In this document: positions 1-9,232 of the stretch, piece by piece | Position numbering within the stretch: the first letter of the stretch is position 1 | Layout of the letters: each line of letters begins with the position of its first letter | DNA from: Paenibacillus polymyxa | GTDB taxonomy: Bacteria; Bacillota; Bacilli; Paenibacillales; Paenibacillaceae | NCBI RefSeq assembly: GCF_001719045.1 | Contig: NZ_CP015423.1 | Span: forward strand, 992,001 to 1,056,000 | Length of the DNA stretch: 64,000 bases | Reading direction: 5' to 3' | Made by a program: the position numbers and the translations under genes | The notes under the pieces: generated by a model | The model's input: the letters and a program-made list of their open reading frames with translations, nothing else | Database searches by the model: none | Told to the model about the DNA's origin: nothing

Positions 1-210
1 AGGTTCTTTTACACCAGGCTTTTTCTGGGCGTAGTCACTGCTGCGCTGCGACTCATTTGGCTCTGTCTCCATCGCCACAGCCTTCTCCACCTTATGGTTA
101 AGTAAAGTCCACTCTTCTTGCGGCTCAGAGCGCTGTCCTCCGGCAAATAAAATAAGTCCACTCCCGATTACAGCAAGCGTTATCGCTGTTCCTGTCCATA
201 CACGTTTCAT
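1..210 (-). CDS. comEA: ComEA competence DNA-binding protein, N-terminal part (cut by window edge)
   Basis: Only the first 70 codons are in the window; the gene continues past base 1. The visible part starts with a short basic stretch and one hydrophobic segment (residues about 5-24, ending LILFAGG), followed by a hydrophilic, Ser/Glu-rich linker, as expected for the membrane anchor of ComEA. The helix-hairpin-helix DNA-binding domain would lie outside. The call rests mainly on context: in Bacillales comEA is divergent from comER, which is the next gene here. ComEA binds transforming DNA at the outer face of the membrane. A different small anchored protein cannot be excluded from 70 residues. 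Confidence 0.7.
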   Translation of the reverse strand, partial: MKRVWTGTAITLAVIGSGLILFAGGQRSEPQEEWTLLNHKVEKAVAMETEPNESQRSSDYAQKKPGVKEP

Positions 211-505
211 TTCCGTATCGTCCCCTACTTCACATGGATATCGGGAAATTGAGCCGACTGAAAACACCGTCTCAATCAAACAGAGCAAGTCTGCCCAATT
301 CCCGTTAAACCGGAGGGTGCAAACAACCTCCATACGGTCTCGCTGTGAGCATTTTCACAAAAAAGTGGTACGACCCCGGGGACGATCTAACATGCTCAGA
401 CATAAAATTCGTCATGTCGGCCAAGACCAGGCGCATACACTAAGAAGAATGACAGCTGACAGCACAGCGTCTATACCGCAAAGTATGAAAGGAGGACGTT
501 GAACA
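211..505. other. Divergent comEA/comER intergenic region
   Basis: This 295-bp stretch must hold the promoters of both comEA and comER. A short rightward reading frame (317-502) ends just before comER but has no good ribosome site or recognisable content. The only clear signal is the comER ribosome site AAAGGAGG at about 487-494. No convincing sigma-A promoter pair or ComK box was recognised by eye. Confidence 0.5.
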
Positions 506-1351
506 ATGAAAGTTGGATTTATCGGGACTGGCAGCATGGGAAGTCTGCTAATTGAGTCTTTTATTAATTCTAACGCACTCAAGCCGCAGCAAATATCAGC
601 AAGCAATCGAACGCATTCCAAGGTAACCGAGCTAGCCCGTCGCTATCCAGGTTTGCATGCAGCCCAAAGCAACCGTGAAACGGCAGCGGAAAGCGATGTT
701 CTGTTTATCTGTGTGAAGCCGCTGGAATCAAAAGCCGTAACGGATGAAATACGCAACGTCATTACAGAAGAGCAAATCGTCGTATCTATCACAAGCCCGG
801 TGCAGATTCGTATTTTGGAGCATGCACTGAAAGCCAAAGTGTCCAAAATTATTCCAAGTATCACCCACCAAGTGGGCAGCGGAGCCTCGCTGTGCATCCA
901 TGGAAGCCGGATTACAGAGGAGGATCGCACCCTTCTGGAAGAGCTTATGTCCCACATCAGCAGGCCGATTCGGGTTAAAGAATCTTATACTCGGATCACG
1001 TCGGATTTTTCGAGTTGTGGTCCTGCTTTCTTGGCCTTTTTTATGGACCAGTGGATTCAAGCCGCAGTTCAAGCTACAGGTATAGACCGTACGGAGCTAT
1101 GCGCCCTGGCCGGTGAAATGATCATCGGCACTGGAAAGCTGCTCACGGAAGGCGGGATGACACCAGCCGAGTTACAGGCCAGAGTGGCGGTTCCCGGAGG
1201 TATTACCGCCGAAGCTCTCGCATTGTTGGACATCAGCCTGCATAGCGTCTTTCCCGAGCTGATACAGGCCACGCACAACAAGTATGAAGAGGACATGCAA
1301 AAGGTAGATGTCTCCTTCGGCTTAAAGCCGATTAACCGGCAACAATATTAA
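506..1351 (+). CDS. comER: ComER, pyrroline-5-carboxylate reductase-like late competence protein
   Basis: A 281-residue protein of the ProC family. The N-terminus has the Rossmann dinucleotide motif GFIGTGSMG (residues 4-12). The segment [15 protein letters not shown] (about 169-183) and the later GGMTPAEL and [12 protein letters not shown] stretches match the dimerisation/active-site half of ProC enzymes. In Bacillus comER is encoded divergently from comEA, as here. It is not needed for DNA uptake in B. subtilis, and some Bacillus studies link it to sporulation or biofilm entry. Whether it reduces pyrroline-5-carboxylate cannot be told from sequence. A strong AAAGGAGG site precedes the start. 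Its last 20 bases overlap the end of convergent leuS. Confidence 0.88.
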   Translation: MKVGFIGTGSMGSLLIESFINSNALKPQQISASNRTHSKVTELARRYPGLHAAQSNRETAAESDVLFICVKPLESKAVTDEIRNVITEEQIVVSITSPVQIRILEHALKAKVSKIIPSITHQVGSGASLCIHGSRITEEDRTLLEELMSHISRPIRVKESYTRITSDFSSCGPAFLAFFMDQWIQAAVQATGIDRTELCALAGEMIIGTGKLLTEGGMTPAELQARVAVPGGITAEALALLDISLHSVFPELIQATHNKYEEDMQKVDVSFGLKPINRQQY

Positions 1352-3770
1352 CCAGCTTACCTGGAACAGCAATTACCTTGCGGATCGTTTTGCCGGCCAG
1401 TGCCTGCTGAACATTGTCCAACGACACAGCGAATGCCTCCATCGCTTTAGCATCAAGGTCCTTAGCAATCGTTGCACGCTGTACGATTTTACCATTTACT
1501 TGCACAACAATTTCCACTTCGGCGTCCACCGTCCACGCTTCATCATAAGCAGGCCAAGCCGCGTAGGTAATGCTATCATTGTGCCCCAGCAGCTGCCACA
1601 ATTCCTCAGCCAGATGGGGTGCAAGCGGCGACAGCATTTGCACGAAGTTTTCCATTGCTGCACGCGGCAGAAGGTCTGCTTTGTATGCATCGTTGGTGAA
1701 GATCATCAGCTGGCTGATCGCTGTATTGAAGCGCAGCGCATCCAGATCTTCGGTTACTTTTTTCAGCGTTTTATGCCAAGTACGATTGAACTCATCGCTA
1801 CCGCCGTCATTTGTAATTTTATCATTCAGGCTACCATCCTCGGAAACAAACAGGCGCCATACGCGGGACAGAAAACGATGTGCTCCCTCTACCCCATTCT
1901 CATTCCATGGCTTGGTCGCTTCCAGCGGCCCCATAAACATCTCATAAATACGCAGCGTATCGGCGCCAAACGTATTGACAATATCATCAGGATTAATGAC
2001 ATTACCGCGTGATTTACTCATTTTTTCATTGTTGTTGCCCAAAATCATACCCTGGTTGACCAGCTTATAAAAAGGCTCTTTTGTTTCCACTACGCCGATA
2101 TCATACAGTACCTTATGCCAGAAACGGGCATACAGCAAGTGAAGAACCGCATGTTCCGCTCCGCCAATATACAAATCAACAGGCATCCATTCACGTTGTT
2201 TCTCTTTGGATACAAGCTCTTTATCATTTTTCGGATCAATAAAGCGCAGGTAATACCAGCAACTTCCTGCCCATTGAGGCATTGTATTCGTCTCGCGACG
2301 TGCTTTCATACCTGTCTCAGGATCAATGGTTTCTACCCAATCTGTTGCGTTCGCCAGCGGGGATTCACCTGTACCTGAAGGCTTGATATTGTCCATCTCC
2401 GGCAGTACGAGCGGAAGTTGGTCCTCAGGAACCGTTTTGATCGTTCCATCCTCCAGATGAATTACCGGAATCGGCTCGCCCCAATAGCGTTGACGGCTGA
2501 ACAGCCAGTCACGCAGGCGGTAGGTGACTTTGCCGTGTCCTTTGCCCTCGGCTTCCAGCCATTCAATCATCTTCGGAATCGCTTCCTCATTGGTAAGTCC
2601 ATTCAGCGGGCCTGAATTGACGTGCGGTCCATCCTCAGTATATGGCTCATTAGCCACATCTCCACCTTGGACAACCTCAATGATATTCAATCCGAATTGC
2701 TTGGCAAATTCCCAGTCACGCGTATCGTGAGCAGGTACAGCCATAATCGCTCCAGTTCCGTAGCCTGCCAGTACATAGTCAGCAATCCAGATCGGCAGCT
2801 TTTCGCCGTTCACCGGGTTCACTGCATAAGCTCCTGTGAATACGCCTGTTTTATCCTTGGCCAGATCCGTACGCTCCAGATCGCTTTTACGAGCAGCTTG
2901 TTCACGGTACTGTTGTACAGCATCCTTTTGCTCAGGCGTAGTGATAATATCCACTAATTCCTGCTCTGGTGCCAGCACACAGTAGCTTGCGCCGAACAGT
3001 GTATCTGGGCGGGTTGTAAATACTGTGAGTTGCTCGTCATAGCCTTCAATTGGAAAACGAACCTCTGCCCCGGTAGACTTACCGATCCAGTTCCGCTGCA
3101 TATCCTTAATACTCTCAGACCAATCCAGTTCCTCCAGATCATCCAGCAGACGATCCGCGTATTCCGTAATTTTCAGCATCCATTGACGCATTGGTTTACG
3201 GACGACCGGATGACCGCCACGCTCACTCTTACCGTCAATAACTTCTTCATTCGCCAGCACTGTTCCCAGCGCTGGGCACCAGTTCACGGGTACTTCGGCT
3301 ACATATGCAAGGCCGCGCTTGTACAGCTGGATGAAGATCCACTGTGTCCATTTGTAATAATCAGGGTCCGTCGTGCTGATTTCACGATCCCAGTCGTAGG
3401 AGAAGCCGAGCGATTTGATTTGACGGCGGAAGTTATTTACGTTTTTCACCGTAATTTCGCGTGGGTGCTCCCCTGTATCCAGCGCATGCTGCTCGGCAGG
3501 CAGACCGAAGGCGTCCCAACCCATCGGATGCAGTACGTTGTAGCCGCGCATTCTTTTATAACGTGAAACAATATCCGTAGCTGTGTAGCCCTCTGGGTGG
3601 CCTACATGCAGGCCGGCTCCAGATGGGTACGGAAACATATCCAAAGCATAAAACTTCGGTTTGCCCGCCTCTTCCCCGGTGCGGAACGTCTTGTTCTCAT
3701 CCCAATATTTCTGCCATTTTGGTTCAATACTTTGCGGTTGATAGCCGTGCTTCGGCTGTGTGTCTGTCAT
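1332..3770 (-). CDS. leuS: Leucyl-tRNA synthetase
   Basis: An 812-residue class Ia synthetase that charges tRNA-Leu. It carries the HIGH-type motif HVGH (residues 55-58, in [12 protein letters not shown]), an editing (CP1) domain with [10 protein letters not shown], and the KMSKS loop ([10 protein letters not shown]) about three quarters along. The open frame runs on upstream to 4172, but that part is the T-box leader. The true start is the ATG at 3770, which has GGAGGAAAAGACA just before it and begins [10 protein letters not shown], typical of LeuS. It overlaps the 3' end of convergent comER by 20 bases. Expression should be induced by uncharged tRNA-Leu through the leader. Confidence 0.97.
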   Translation of the reverse strand: MTDTQPKHGYQPQSIEPKWQKYWDENKTFRTGEEAGKPKFYALDMFPYPSGAGLHVGHPEGYTATDIVSRYKRMRGYNVLHPMGWDAFGLPAEQHALDTGEHPREITVKNVNNFRRQIKSLGFSYDWDREISTTDPDYYKWTQWIFIQLYKRGLAYVAEVPVNWCPALGTVLANEEVIDGKSERGGHPVVRKPMRQWMLKITEYADRLLDDLEELDWSESIKDMQRNWIGKSTGAEVRFPIEGYDEQLTVFTTRPDTLFGASYCVLAPEQELVDIITTPEQKDAVQQYREQAARKSDLERTDLAKDKTGVFTGAYAVNPVNGEKLPIWIADYVLAGYGTGAIMAVPAHDTRDWEFAKQFGLNIIEVVQGGDVANEPYTEDGPHVNSGPLNGLTNEEAIPKMIEWLEAEGKGHGKVTYRLRDWLFSRQRYWGEPIPVIHLEDGTIKTVPEDQLPLVLPEMDNIKPSGTGESPLANATDWVETIDPETGMKARRETNTMPQWAGSCWYYLRFIDPKNDKELVSKEKQREWMPVDLYIGGAEHAVLHLLYARFWHKVLYDIGVVETKEPFYKLVNQGMILGNNNEKMSKSRGNVINPDDIVNTFGADTLRIYEMFMGPLEATKPWNENGVEGAHRFLSRVWRLFVSEDGSLNDKITNDGGSDEFNRTWHKTLKKVTEDLDALRFNTAISQLMIFTNDAYKADLLPRAAMENFVQMLSPLAPHLAEELWQLLGHNDSITYAAWPAYDEAWTVDAEVEIVVQVNGKIVQRATIAKDLDAKAMEAFAVSLDNVQQALAGKTIRKVIAVPGKLVNIVAG

Positions 3771-3784
3771 TGTCTTTTCCTCCT

Positions 3785-4100
3785 CAAACGGTATGCAACA
3801 AAAAAACCTCTGCATCCCGTAGCGTGTCAGCGCTAGGGACGAGAGGTTATATTCCCGTGGTACCACCCTAGTTAGCAGAAAGCGTTCTTCGCGTTCTACT
3901 CCCTTTGCACCTGATAACGGAGGTGATCCGATGCGGGTTAATAACAGGATACAAGCACCTGTAAAGGCGTTCCTGCGTTGGACGCATATCTCCGAGGCGA
4001 GTTCACTTTGCGCTGTCAACCGGCTTGCACCACCCGCCGGCTCTCTATATGTCCAGACAAAGCTACTATTCCTCATCAGCGATTGTTTAACCGTTAATAA
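3785..4100 (-). promoter_or_regulatory. T-box riboswitch leader of leuS
   Basis: On the minus strand the leader contains the conserved T-box sequence AGGGTGGTACCACGGG (3854-3869), which base-pairs in the antiterminator and exposes the bulge that meets the tRNA acceptor end. Stem I elements are visible upstream (GAGAGCCGG...CCGG at about 4017-4045). A CUC leucine codon at 3999-4001, in the context GAACTCGCC, is the likely specifier. T-box leaders sense the charging state of one tRNA; here that should be tRNA-Leu, in line with the leuS gene downstream. Limits of the leader are approximate. Confidence 0.93.
3801..3848 (-). terminator. Intrinsic terminator of the leuS T-box
   Basis: Minus-strand hairpin with arms AACCTCT and AGAGGTT (3805-3811 and 3842-3848), a longer imperfect inner helix, and a run of T on the leuS side. 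It lies directly after the T-box sequence, so it is the conditional terminator replaced by the antiterminator when uncharged tRNA-Leu binds. Confidence 0.88.
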
Positions 4101-4107
4101 TGGCACT

Positions 4108-4136
4108 ATTATATTGAAAACCGCGAAAAAAGTCAA
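4108..4136 (-). promoter_or_regulatory. Sigma-A promoter of leuS
   Basis: Minus-strand -35 TTGACT (4131-4136), 17-base spacer and a perfect -10 TATAAT (4108-4113). It sits just upstream of Stem I of the T-box leader, giving an untranslated leader of about 330 bases. Confidence 0.85.
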
Positions 4137-4272
4137 ATAAGGACTAGCTTTGGTGTTAAAGACCCTCTTCATACTAATTGTTCATGACACATGCATACGA
4201 ATGTTTTATAATAACTTCGAATTAAATTGATGAAAATTGAGTTGAGTTGAGATAAGAAAGGTGAGCTGAGAC

Positions 4273-4662
4273 ATGGCACAGATTAAAATTTTCGGAATAA
4301 AAGAAGCTCTAAATCCAATCAAAAAGCAGCTTTCAGAGGTGATTCATTCTGCTGTGGTGGATGCGTTCAAATATCCTCCAGACAAGAGGTTTCATCGTTT
4401 TTTCCCTATGGATCAGGAAGACTTTATATATGCCGATGGTCGCTCTGAGGCGTACACCATTATTGAAATCAGTATCTTTGAAGGCAGAACGACAGAAGCT
4501 AAGAAGCAGCTCATCCAGCTGTTATTCCAACGAATTACGGACCATTTTGGCATTGCTCCACAGGATCTTGAGATTACTATATTTGAAACGCCCAAACAGA
4601 ACTGGGGTATTCGGGGTGTACCGGGTGATGAGCTTCAGTTGAACTATAAAGTGAATATATGA
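4273..4662 (+). CDS. Tautomerase family protein
   Basis: A 129-residue protein similar to the longer tautomerase/MIF-superfamily members of Firmicutes (Tautomerase_2 type, like B. subtilis YrdN/YusQ). In most tautomerases Pro-1 becomes the base after Met removal; here residue 2 is Ala, so catalysis by the classic Pro-1 mechanism is doubtful unless processing differs. The region PPDKRFHRFFPMDQEDF and IEISIFEGRTTEAKKQLI match the family. A good ribosome site (AAAGGTGAG) precedes the ATG. It is a single gene followed by its own terminator. The substrate is unknown. Confidence 0.75.
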   Translation: MAQIKIFGIKEALNPIKKQLSEVIHSAVVDAFKYPPDKRFHRFFPMDQEDFIYADGRSEAYTIIEISIFEGRTTEAKKQLIQLLFQRITDHFGIAPQDLEITIFETPKQNWGIRGVPGDELQLNYKVNI

Positions 4663-4666
4663 GTGC

Positions 4667-4709
4667 AAAAAGACGCCCTTCATGTCATCATGAAAAGCGT
4701 CTTTCTTTT
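4667..4709. terminator. Terminator between the tautomerase gene and yqeM
   Basis: Hairpin with arms AAAGACGC (4669-4676) and GCGTCTTT (4697-4704), an inner TTCATG/CATGAA helix, and T-rich sequence after it. It lies between two convergent genes and can serve both. Confidence 0.8.
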
Positions 4710-4734
4710 CCTAAATTTGCTCAATGAGTCTTCA

Positions 4735-5508
4735 CTATTTTACAGCAACATAAAACAGTCTCGCCGCGTCACCTTCTGCTTCTACCCATTCAAAATCCGC
4801 ATATACCTTCACATCACGAAAACCTGCTTTGGACAATTCTGCCTTCATCCAGTCTGGGTCATAGGCACGCTGTACATGTATTTCCTCGAAACGCTGGTAT
4901 AGATCGCGTCCTTCATGTTCTGCTTTCGCAAAGATACTAAGATGATGCTCAATTTCACAACGGGGAGTGTCCAACGCACATGTCCAGATATATGAGATAG
5001 AGCGATCATCCAGTACGAATGGCTGCTCTTCATCATAACGTAAAAACGTCTGGGGATGATGTACATCGAACAAGAAGGTTCCGCCAGGCTTCAGACCAGC
5101 ATGAGTTCTACGAAAAGTAGAAATTATATCTTCTTCCTCCAACAAGTAATTCAGACAATCGCAAAAAGAAATTACAGAATCCACAGGCTCGGGTAAAATC
5201 CATTCTCTCATATCCTGCTGTATCCAGCGAACGCTTCCCTCACGAAACAATCGCTGTCCCTGGGGAGTGGTTTCCATTTTGCGACGGGCTACTGCCAGCA
5301 TGTCAGAGGATAAGTCGATTCCAGACACTTCGAAGCCCGAGTTAACTAGGGGAATCGTAATCGAACCCGTTCCACAGCCCAGCTCAGCCACCGTATGCGG
5401 CATACCGTACTGATCCCAAGCCTGCCGTGCAAAGCGTAACCAGTCCGGGTACGGCATGTCCTGCATCAGCTCATCATACACATAGGCAAACTTCCGGTAA
5501 GAAGCCAT
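4735..5508 (-). CDS. yqeM: Class I SAM-dependent methyltransferase (YqeM type)
   Basis: A 257-residue Rossmann-fold methyltransferase. The SAM-binding motif I is VAELGCGTGSITIPL (about residues 40-54), followed by the acidic end of strand 2 (VSGIDLSSDML) and the motif around SVISFCDCLNYLLEEED. The place in the operon matches B. subtilis yqeM, the gene after yqeL(rsfS). Here cvfB sits between them, ending two bases upstream. The substrate is not known. The start has GGGGAATAAAA before the ATG. Confidence 0.85.
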   Translation of the reverse strand: MASYRKFAYVYDELMQDMPYPDWLRFARQAWDQYGMPHTVAELGCGTGSITIPLVNSGFEVSGIDLSSDMLAVARRKMETTPQGQRLFREGSVRWIQQDMREWILPEPVDSVISFCDCLNYLLEEEDIISTFRRTHAGLKPGGTFLFDVHHPQTFLRYDEEQPFVLDDRSISYIWTCALDTPRCEIEHHLSIFAKAEHEGRDLYQRFEEIHVQRAYDPDWMKAELSKAGFRDVKVYADFEWVEAEGDAARLFYVAVK

Positions 5509-5510
5509 TT

Positions 5511-6419
5511 TTATTCCCCATTCCCGTCCTTCGGTTTCGGCATTTTCTCCACCAGGTAGGTCCAGTTTTCCTTTTGTGTAACCATTCCTTCCTTCATCAG
5601 CTTGCCCATCGCACGCTTGAAGGCGGATTTACTAATACCAAACCGTTGCTTGATAATATCCGGCGGCGTTGCGTCGGAGTAAGGCATGCCGCCACCCGGA
5701 CGCTCCTTCAGAAAAGCAATCAATCGATCTGCATCCTCATCACGGCCTACTTCCTTGCGTGGCGACATCGCCAGATTGACCCGACCGTCTTCGCGAACAA
5801 GTGTGACCCTTACCTTGACCTCTTCGCCCAAGCGAAGCATCCGGTTGCGTTCCGAGGAGTGAATCATCCCAATCGCGCCAAAACCAAGCACACCTCCGTC
5901 CACCAGAACGAATGTACCCATTTGAAGCGGCTTGTACACAGTCGCCTGTACCCACGTATTCAGCCACGAATCAGGGGCGTGGAAGCACAACGGAGCAAGC
6001 TCCTGTTCCCCTGCCAGCTTAGCCCGCAGTCTGCCTTGCTTGTCATGCTCCATAATGGCATATACGTAGTCGCCCACCCGAGGATGTAAATCTCGGTTTT
6101 CTGGCAACTCACGAATCGGCAGCAAAAGCTGACGACCCAATCCCATCTCTAGGAAACAACCCAAACGCGGATGCACATCGGCCACCTCAAGCTTTGCCAT
6201 TTCGCCCAACGACAAGAACGGCTTTTTCATGGTTGCGGCCAAGCGGTCCTCTGTATCGTGAAAAATAAATACCTCCAACCGTTCACCAACTTCAATTTCA
6301 CGTGTCAGCTCCGTATAATGCAGCAGCACATCCTGCTCACCAACAGTGAGAAAGTAGCCGAAAGGAGATACCTCACGATCCACCATAATGGTGACATAAG
6401 TACCGGCGATCAAACTCAT
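5511..6419 (-). CDS. cvfB: CvfB-type S1 RNA-binding protein
   Basis: A 302-residue protein with S1-like OB domains in the first two thirds and a winged-helix C-terminus (about 225-290, DADRLIAFLKERP... FGISKSAFKRAMGKLMKEG), the layout of CvfB/YitL. Staphylococcal CvfB binds RNA and affects virulence gene expression. The ATG overlaps the stop codon of rsfS (ATGA at 6416-6419), so the two are translationally coupled. In B. subtilis the homologue is elsewhere, so its place between rsfS and yqeM is a lineage-specific insertion in the operon. Confidence 0.85.
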   Translation of the reverse strand: MSLIAGTYVTIMVDREVSPFGYFLTVGEQDVLLHYTELTREIEVGERLEVFIFHDTEDRLAATMKKPFLSLGEMAKLEVADVHPRLGCFLEMGLGRQLLLPIRELPENRDLHPRVGDYVYAIMEHDKQGRLRAKLAGEQELAPLCFHAPDSWLNTWVQATVYKPLQMGTFVLVDGGVLGFGAIGMIHSSERNRMLRLGEEVKVRVTLVREDGRVNLAMSPRKEVGRDEDADRLIAFLKERPGGGMPYSDATPPDIIKQRFGISKSAFKRAMGKLMKEGMVTQKENWTYLVEKMPKPKDGNGE

Positions 6420-6763
6420 ACCTTTTCCACAACCTTAGCATCCGACCAGAGTCGTTCAATGTTATAGTATTCGCGCTCGTCGCGATGGAAGACATGCACT
6501 ACGACATCCCCCAAATCCATTAGAACCCAACGGGCGGAATCCATTCCTTCGATTCCTTTGATGGTTACACCTTCATCATGAGCGCGTTTGCGAATTTCTG
6601 TTGCAATCGCCTGTACCTGTGTATCCGAATTACCGTGGCAGATGACAAAATAATCAGCTACTAGTGATATTCCCCGCAAATCCAGTGCGACAACATTCAT
6701 TGCCTTTTTATCATTTGCAGCATCAACCGCTGTTTGCATTAATTGCTCATTAGTTAGGGTCAT
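6416..6763 (-). CDS. rsfS: Ribosome silencing factor RsfS
   Basis: A 115-residue RsfS/Iojap protein (B. subtilis YqeL). It binds uL14 on the large subunit and blocks subunit joining when nutrients are short. Family features seen are VVALDLRGISLVADYFVICHGNSD (in parts, residues 24-48), the GIEGMDSARWVLMDLGDVVVHVF region and the final YNIERLW. The start is the ATG at 6763 with GGAGG seven bases upstream; it overlaps the yqeK stop as ATGA. A second ATG at 6767 is in another frame. Confidence 0.95.
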   Translation of the reverse strand: MTLTNEQLMQTAVDAANDKKAMNVVALDLRGISLVADYFVICHGNSDTQVQAIATEIRKRAHDEGVTIKGIEGMDSARWVLMDLGDVVVHVFHRDEREYYNIERLWSDAKVVEKV

Positions 6764-7356
6764 TCATGAACCTCCGTTTTTCTCTGTTTTAGTTGTTGAA
6801 TCAAGTCATTACGCGACAAGACTGTTAGTGGAAAAATAACCTTTTTCTTTTCCAGCAACAATGAAATCGTGGAGTCAAATCCAGCGATAAGGCCCTGCTC
6901 CAAGCTTTTCTTTGCCTGTTTACGGATATGCTCAACCCCCGGAAAATCCCGTCCCGGTTCGATGTAATCAGCGAGACACACGACTTTATCCAGCAGGCTC
7001 ATACCTACGCGTCCTGACGTATGCCAGCGAATCGCATTCCTTATTTCCGGATCATCCACTCCGTAATCTCTTGCTGCAACGCAGTATCCTACCTCTGAAT
7101 GCCAGAGCTGCTTGTCATGTTCCAAAAGCTCCTGATCACATTCGGGATGACTGCGAATCACCTCTTCCATCTGCTGAACAGGCCAATATTTTGCTACATC
7201 ATGCAAAATAGCCGCCAGTTCTGCCTTATCCGGATCTGCTCCATAGCGCTTCGCAAGCTCCACTGAGGTATGCATAACACCTAGTGTGTGCTTCCAGCGC
7301 TTTTCAGGCATTTGACCAGATACGGCTTCCATTAATTGCTCACGGCTGTACTTCAT
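6760..7356 (-). CDS. yqeK: YqeK, HD-domain diadenosine tetraphosphatase
   Basis: A 198-residue HD-domain phosphohydrolase. The metal ligands can be seen as H in KHTLGVMHTSVE, the HD pair in AAILHDVAKYW, and later histidines in LWHSEVGY and IRWHTSG. YqeK enzymes cleave Ap4A symmetrically to two ADP. The frame is open to 7431, but the start at 7356 is better: MKYSREQL follows AAGGGG at proper distance, and the extra 25 residues would overlap nadD heavily. As set, it overlaps the end of nadD by 17 bases. Confidence 0.92.
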   Translation of the reverse strand: MKYSREQLMEAVSGQMPEKRWKHTLGVMHTSVELAKRYGADPDKAELAAILHDVAKYWPVQQMEEVIRSHPECDQELLEHDKQLWHSEVGYCVAARDYGVDDPEIRNAIRWHTSGRVGMSLLDKVVCLADYIEPGRDFPGVEHIRKQAKKSLEQGLIAGFDSTISLLLEKKKVIFPLTVLSRNDLIQQLKQRKTEVHE

Positions 7357-7930
7357 ACAAACAGCCCCTTGTAATATAGTCATGCACACGATCAGGCACA
7401 AGATAACGGATAGTGCGCCCTTCCGCAGCACGCTCTCGAATATCCGTCGACGAAATATCCACCACCGGCATATCCGCCAGCAGTACCTTGTCCTTCAAAT
7501 AATGCGGCAACTCATCCAACGCAAGCTGGAACCCTGGGCGCCGAACACCAATAAAACAAATTCGCTGCGCCAGCTCCTCAATTCCCTGCCAATGAGGCAA
7601 GTAGTTCACCATATCCGCACCAATAATAAAATAAAAATCCACAGCAGAGTGCAACTCCTGAAGCTCCTTGATCGTGTCAATGGTATAGGATACTCCCCCG
7701 CGAAGCACTTCAATATCCAGCACTTCAAAAGCAGGATGACCCGCCACCGCTTCACTCGTCATCTCCAGACGTTCCTTACCGCTCGCCCCCGCCTGATGCT
7801 TGTGCGGAGGGATATGAGAAGGCATAAACCATACTTGATCCAGCCCATAGGCATCTCTTGCCGCTTCTCCAGCCAGCAGATGTCCAATATGAATCGGGTC
7901 AAATGTACCACCCATAATACCGATTTTCAT
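7340..7930 (-). CDS. nadD: Nicotinate-nucleotide adenylyltransferase
   Basis: A 196-residue nucleotidyltransferase that makes deamido-NAD from nicotinate mononucleotide and ATP. Signature GGTFDPIHIGHL near the N-terminus (residues 7-18) has the HxGH ATP site, and ISSTDIRER near the C-terminus is the second ATP motif. PHKHQAGAS is the substrate loop. Operon position between yqeI and yqeK is as in B. subtilis. Confidence 0.96.
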   Translation of the reverse strand: MKIGIMGGTFDPIHIGHLLAGEAARDAYGLDQVWFMPSHIPPHKHQAGASGKERLEMTSEAVAGHPAFEVLDIEVLRGGVSYTIDTIKELQELHSAVDFYFIIGADMVNYLPHWQGIEELAQRICFIGVRRPGFQLALDELPHYLKDKVLLADMPVVDISSTDIRERAAEGRTIRYLVPDRVHDYITRGCLYEVQP

Positions 7931-7947
7931 AATTTTCTCCCCGCGTG

Positions 7948-8244
7948 TTATCCTCTAGGCAACTCGATTTCCTTATGATCACGGGATTCTTTGTACAAAA
8001 TAATAGTGCTCCCGATGATCTGTACAAGCTCAGAACCTGTCTCCGCGGCCAGTTCTTCCGCAATTTCATGCTTGTCGTCCAAACAGTTGTTCAAAATTTG
8101 CACTTTCATCAGCTCACGCTTTTCAATCGCATCGTTGATGTGACGCATAAGATGCTCATTCGTACCGTTTTTACCTACTTGAAAAACCGGGTCCAAATGA
8201 TGCGCCATTGAACGCAAATATCTTTTTTGTTTACCTGTTAACAT
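7948..8244 (-). CDS. yqeI: YhbY-type (CRM domain) RNA-binding protein
   Basis: A 98-residue CRM-domain protein. It begins MLTGKQKRYLRSMAHHLDPVFQVGKNG, with the GxxG-type loop KNGTNE, and is related to E. coli YhbY, which associates with large-subunit precursors. Its neighbours yqeH and rsfS are also ribosome factors. The start has AAGGGG upstream. Confidence 0.93.
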   Translation of the reverse strand: MLTGKQKRYLRSMAHHLDPVFQVGKNGTNEHLMRHINDAIEKRELMKVQILNNCLDDKHEIAEELAAETGSELVQIIGSTIILYKESRDHKEIELPRG

Positions 8245-8312
8245 GTATATTTAACCCCTTCGTCGCCACATATACAATGCAGCATTTCCATAATTTTAAT
8301 GTACAATCTTAC

Positions 8313-9182
8313 TTACGACAGGCTACTCAGCACAGCCGCTCTCATTTGCTCTACAGCAGGGACAACCCCTGTAAAATACTCAAAAGCCACTGCCCCCTGG
8401 TACACGAACATGCCCAAACCCCCATGTACAGTGCAGCCGCGCTGTTCACGGCTTTCCTGTAAAAGTCTCGTTTCCAGCGGGTTGTAGATCAAATCACTCA
8501 CAATGATTCCCTCCGGAATCAAGCTCGGTTCCAGTGGAAGCTCATCCGCTAAAGGAGACATTCCCACCGAGGTTGTGTTAATCAACACATTCACTGTGGC
8601 GAGCACGCTCTTGGCATCTTCGTTGGAATAACCCCTCACTGGGATCGCTTCCGTCGTCCACTCTAATGCCAGTTGCTCAGCTTTGTCACGTGTTCGGTTC
8701 AAAATAATAACCGATTCCGGTTGCTCCTCCAACAGAGCATGAATCACACCACGAGCAGCCCCTCCGGCTCCAAGAACAGCAATTCTTGCGCCCTTCAACT
8801 CGACAGAAGTCTCTTCTTTGAGGGAACGTACGTAGCCAATTCCGTCCGTGTTATAGCCCTTAAGACGTCCATTGTCATTCACTATCGTATTGACAGCGCC
8901 AATGAGTCGGGCCCCTTCATCAATCTCATCCAGATATTTCATAACCTCAACTTTATGGGGAATCGTCACATTGACTCCGCGGAAATGCAAAGCACGAATC
9001 CCCTTCATGGCATCTTCCAGCTGATCCGGTTTGACATGAAGAGGTACAAAATCTCCTTCAATCCCCGCTGCCTGTAAAGCTATTTTATGCATAAGAGGCG
9101 ATTTGGAGTGCTTGATCGGATCACCCAATACGCCCAATAGTACAAGACCTTGTTCGGTCGCTTCAGACTCCCCGCTGTTCAT
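8313..9182 (-). CDS. aroE: Shikimate dehydrogenase
   Basis: A 289-residue NADPH-dependent enzyme that reduces 3-dehydroshikimate in the aromatic amino acid pathway. Substrate site SKSPLMH (about residues 24-30), catalytic lysine in NVTIPHK, and nucleotide motif GAGGAARG are all present. The C-terminus has the GLGMFVYQGAVAFEYF segment of the family. It begins with a 12-residue Ser/Glu-rich tail before VLLGVLGDP. Confidence 0.96.
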   Translation of the reverse strand: MNSGESEATEQGLVLLGVLGDPIKHSKSPLMHKIALQAAGIEGDFVPLHVKPDQLEDAMKGIRALHFRGVNVTIPHKVEVMKYLDEIDEGARLIGAVNTIVNDNGRLKGYNTDGIGYVRSLKEETSVELKGARIAVLGAGGAARGVIHALLEEQPESVIILNRTRDKAEQLALEWTTEAIPVRGYSNEDAKSVLATVNVLINTTSVGMSPLADELPLEPSLIPEGIIVSDLIYNPLETRLLQESREQRGCTVHGGLGMFVYQGAVAFEYFTGVVPAVEQMRAAVLSSLS

Positions 9183-9232
9183 CGTTGTTCTCCCCCATAT
9201 TGCAAAATATTAGGCTGCACAAATACATGAAT

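Noticed and set aside
317..502. 61-codon frame just upstream of comER
   Set aside because: Arg/His-rich, no ribosome site, no membrane or domain pattern; more likely promoter and leader DNA.
3030..3566. 178-codon rightward frame
   Set aside because: It lies wholly inside leuS on the other strand, has no ribosome site and no family-like content.
3771..4172. N-terminal extension of LeuS (frame open to 4172)
   Set aside because: This stretch is the T-box leader and promoter; the ATG at 3770 has a strong ribosome site and fits the family start.
5427..6089. 220-codon rightward frame
   Set aside because: Antisense shadow of cvfB and yqeM; both have clear family motifs.
7382..7978. 198-codon rightward frame
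   Set aside because: Antisense of nadD; low-complexity basic composition and no start signal.
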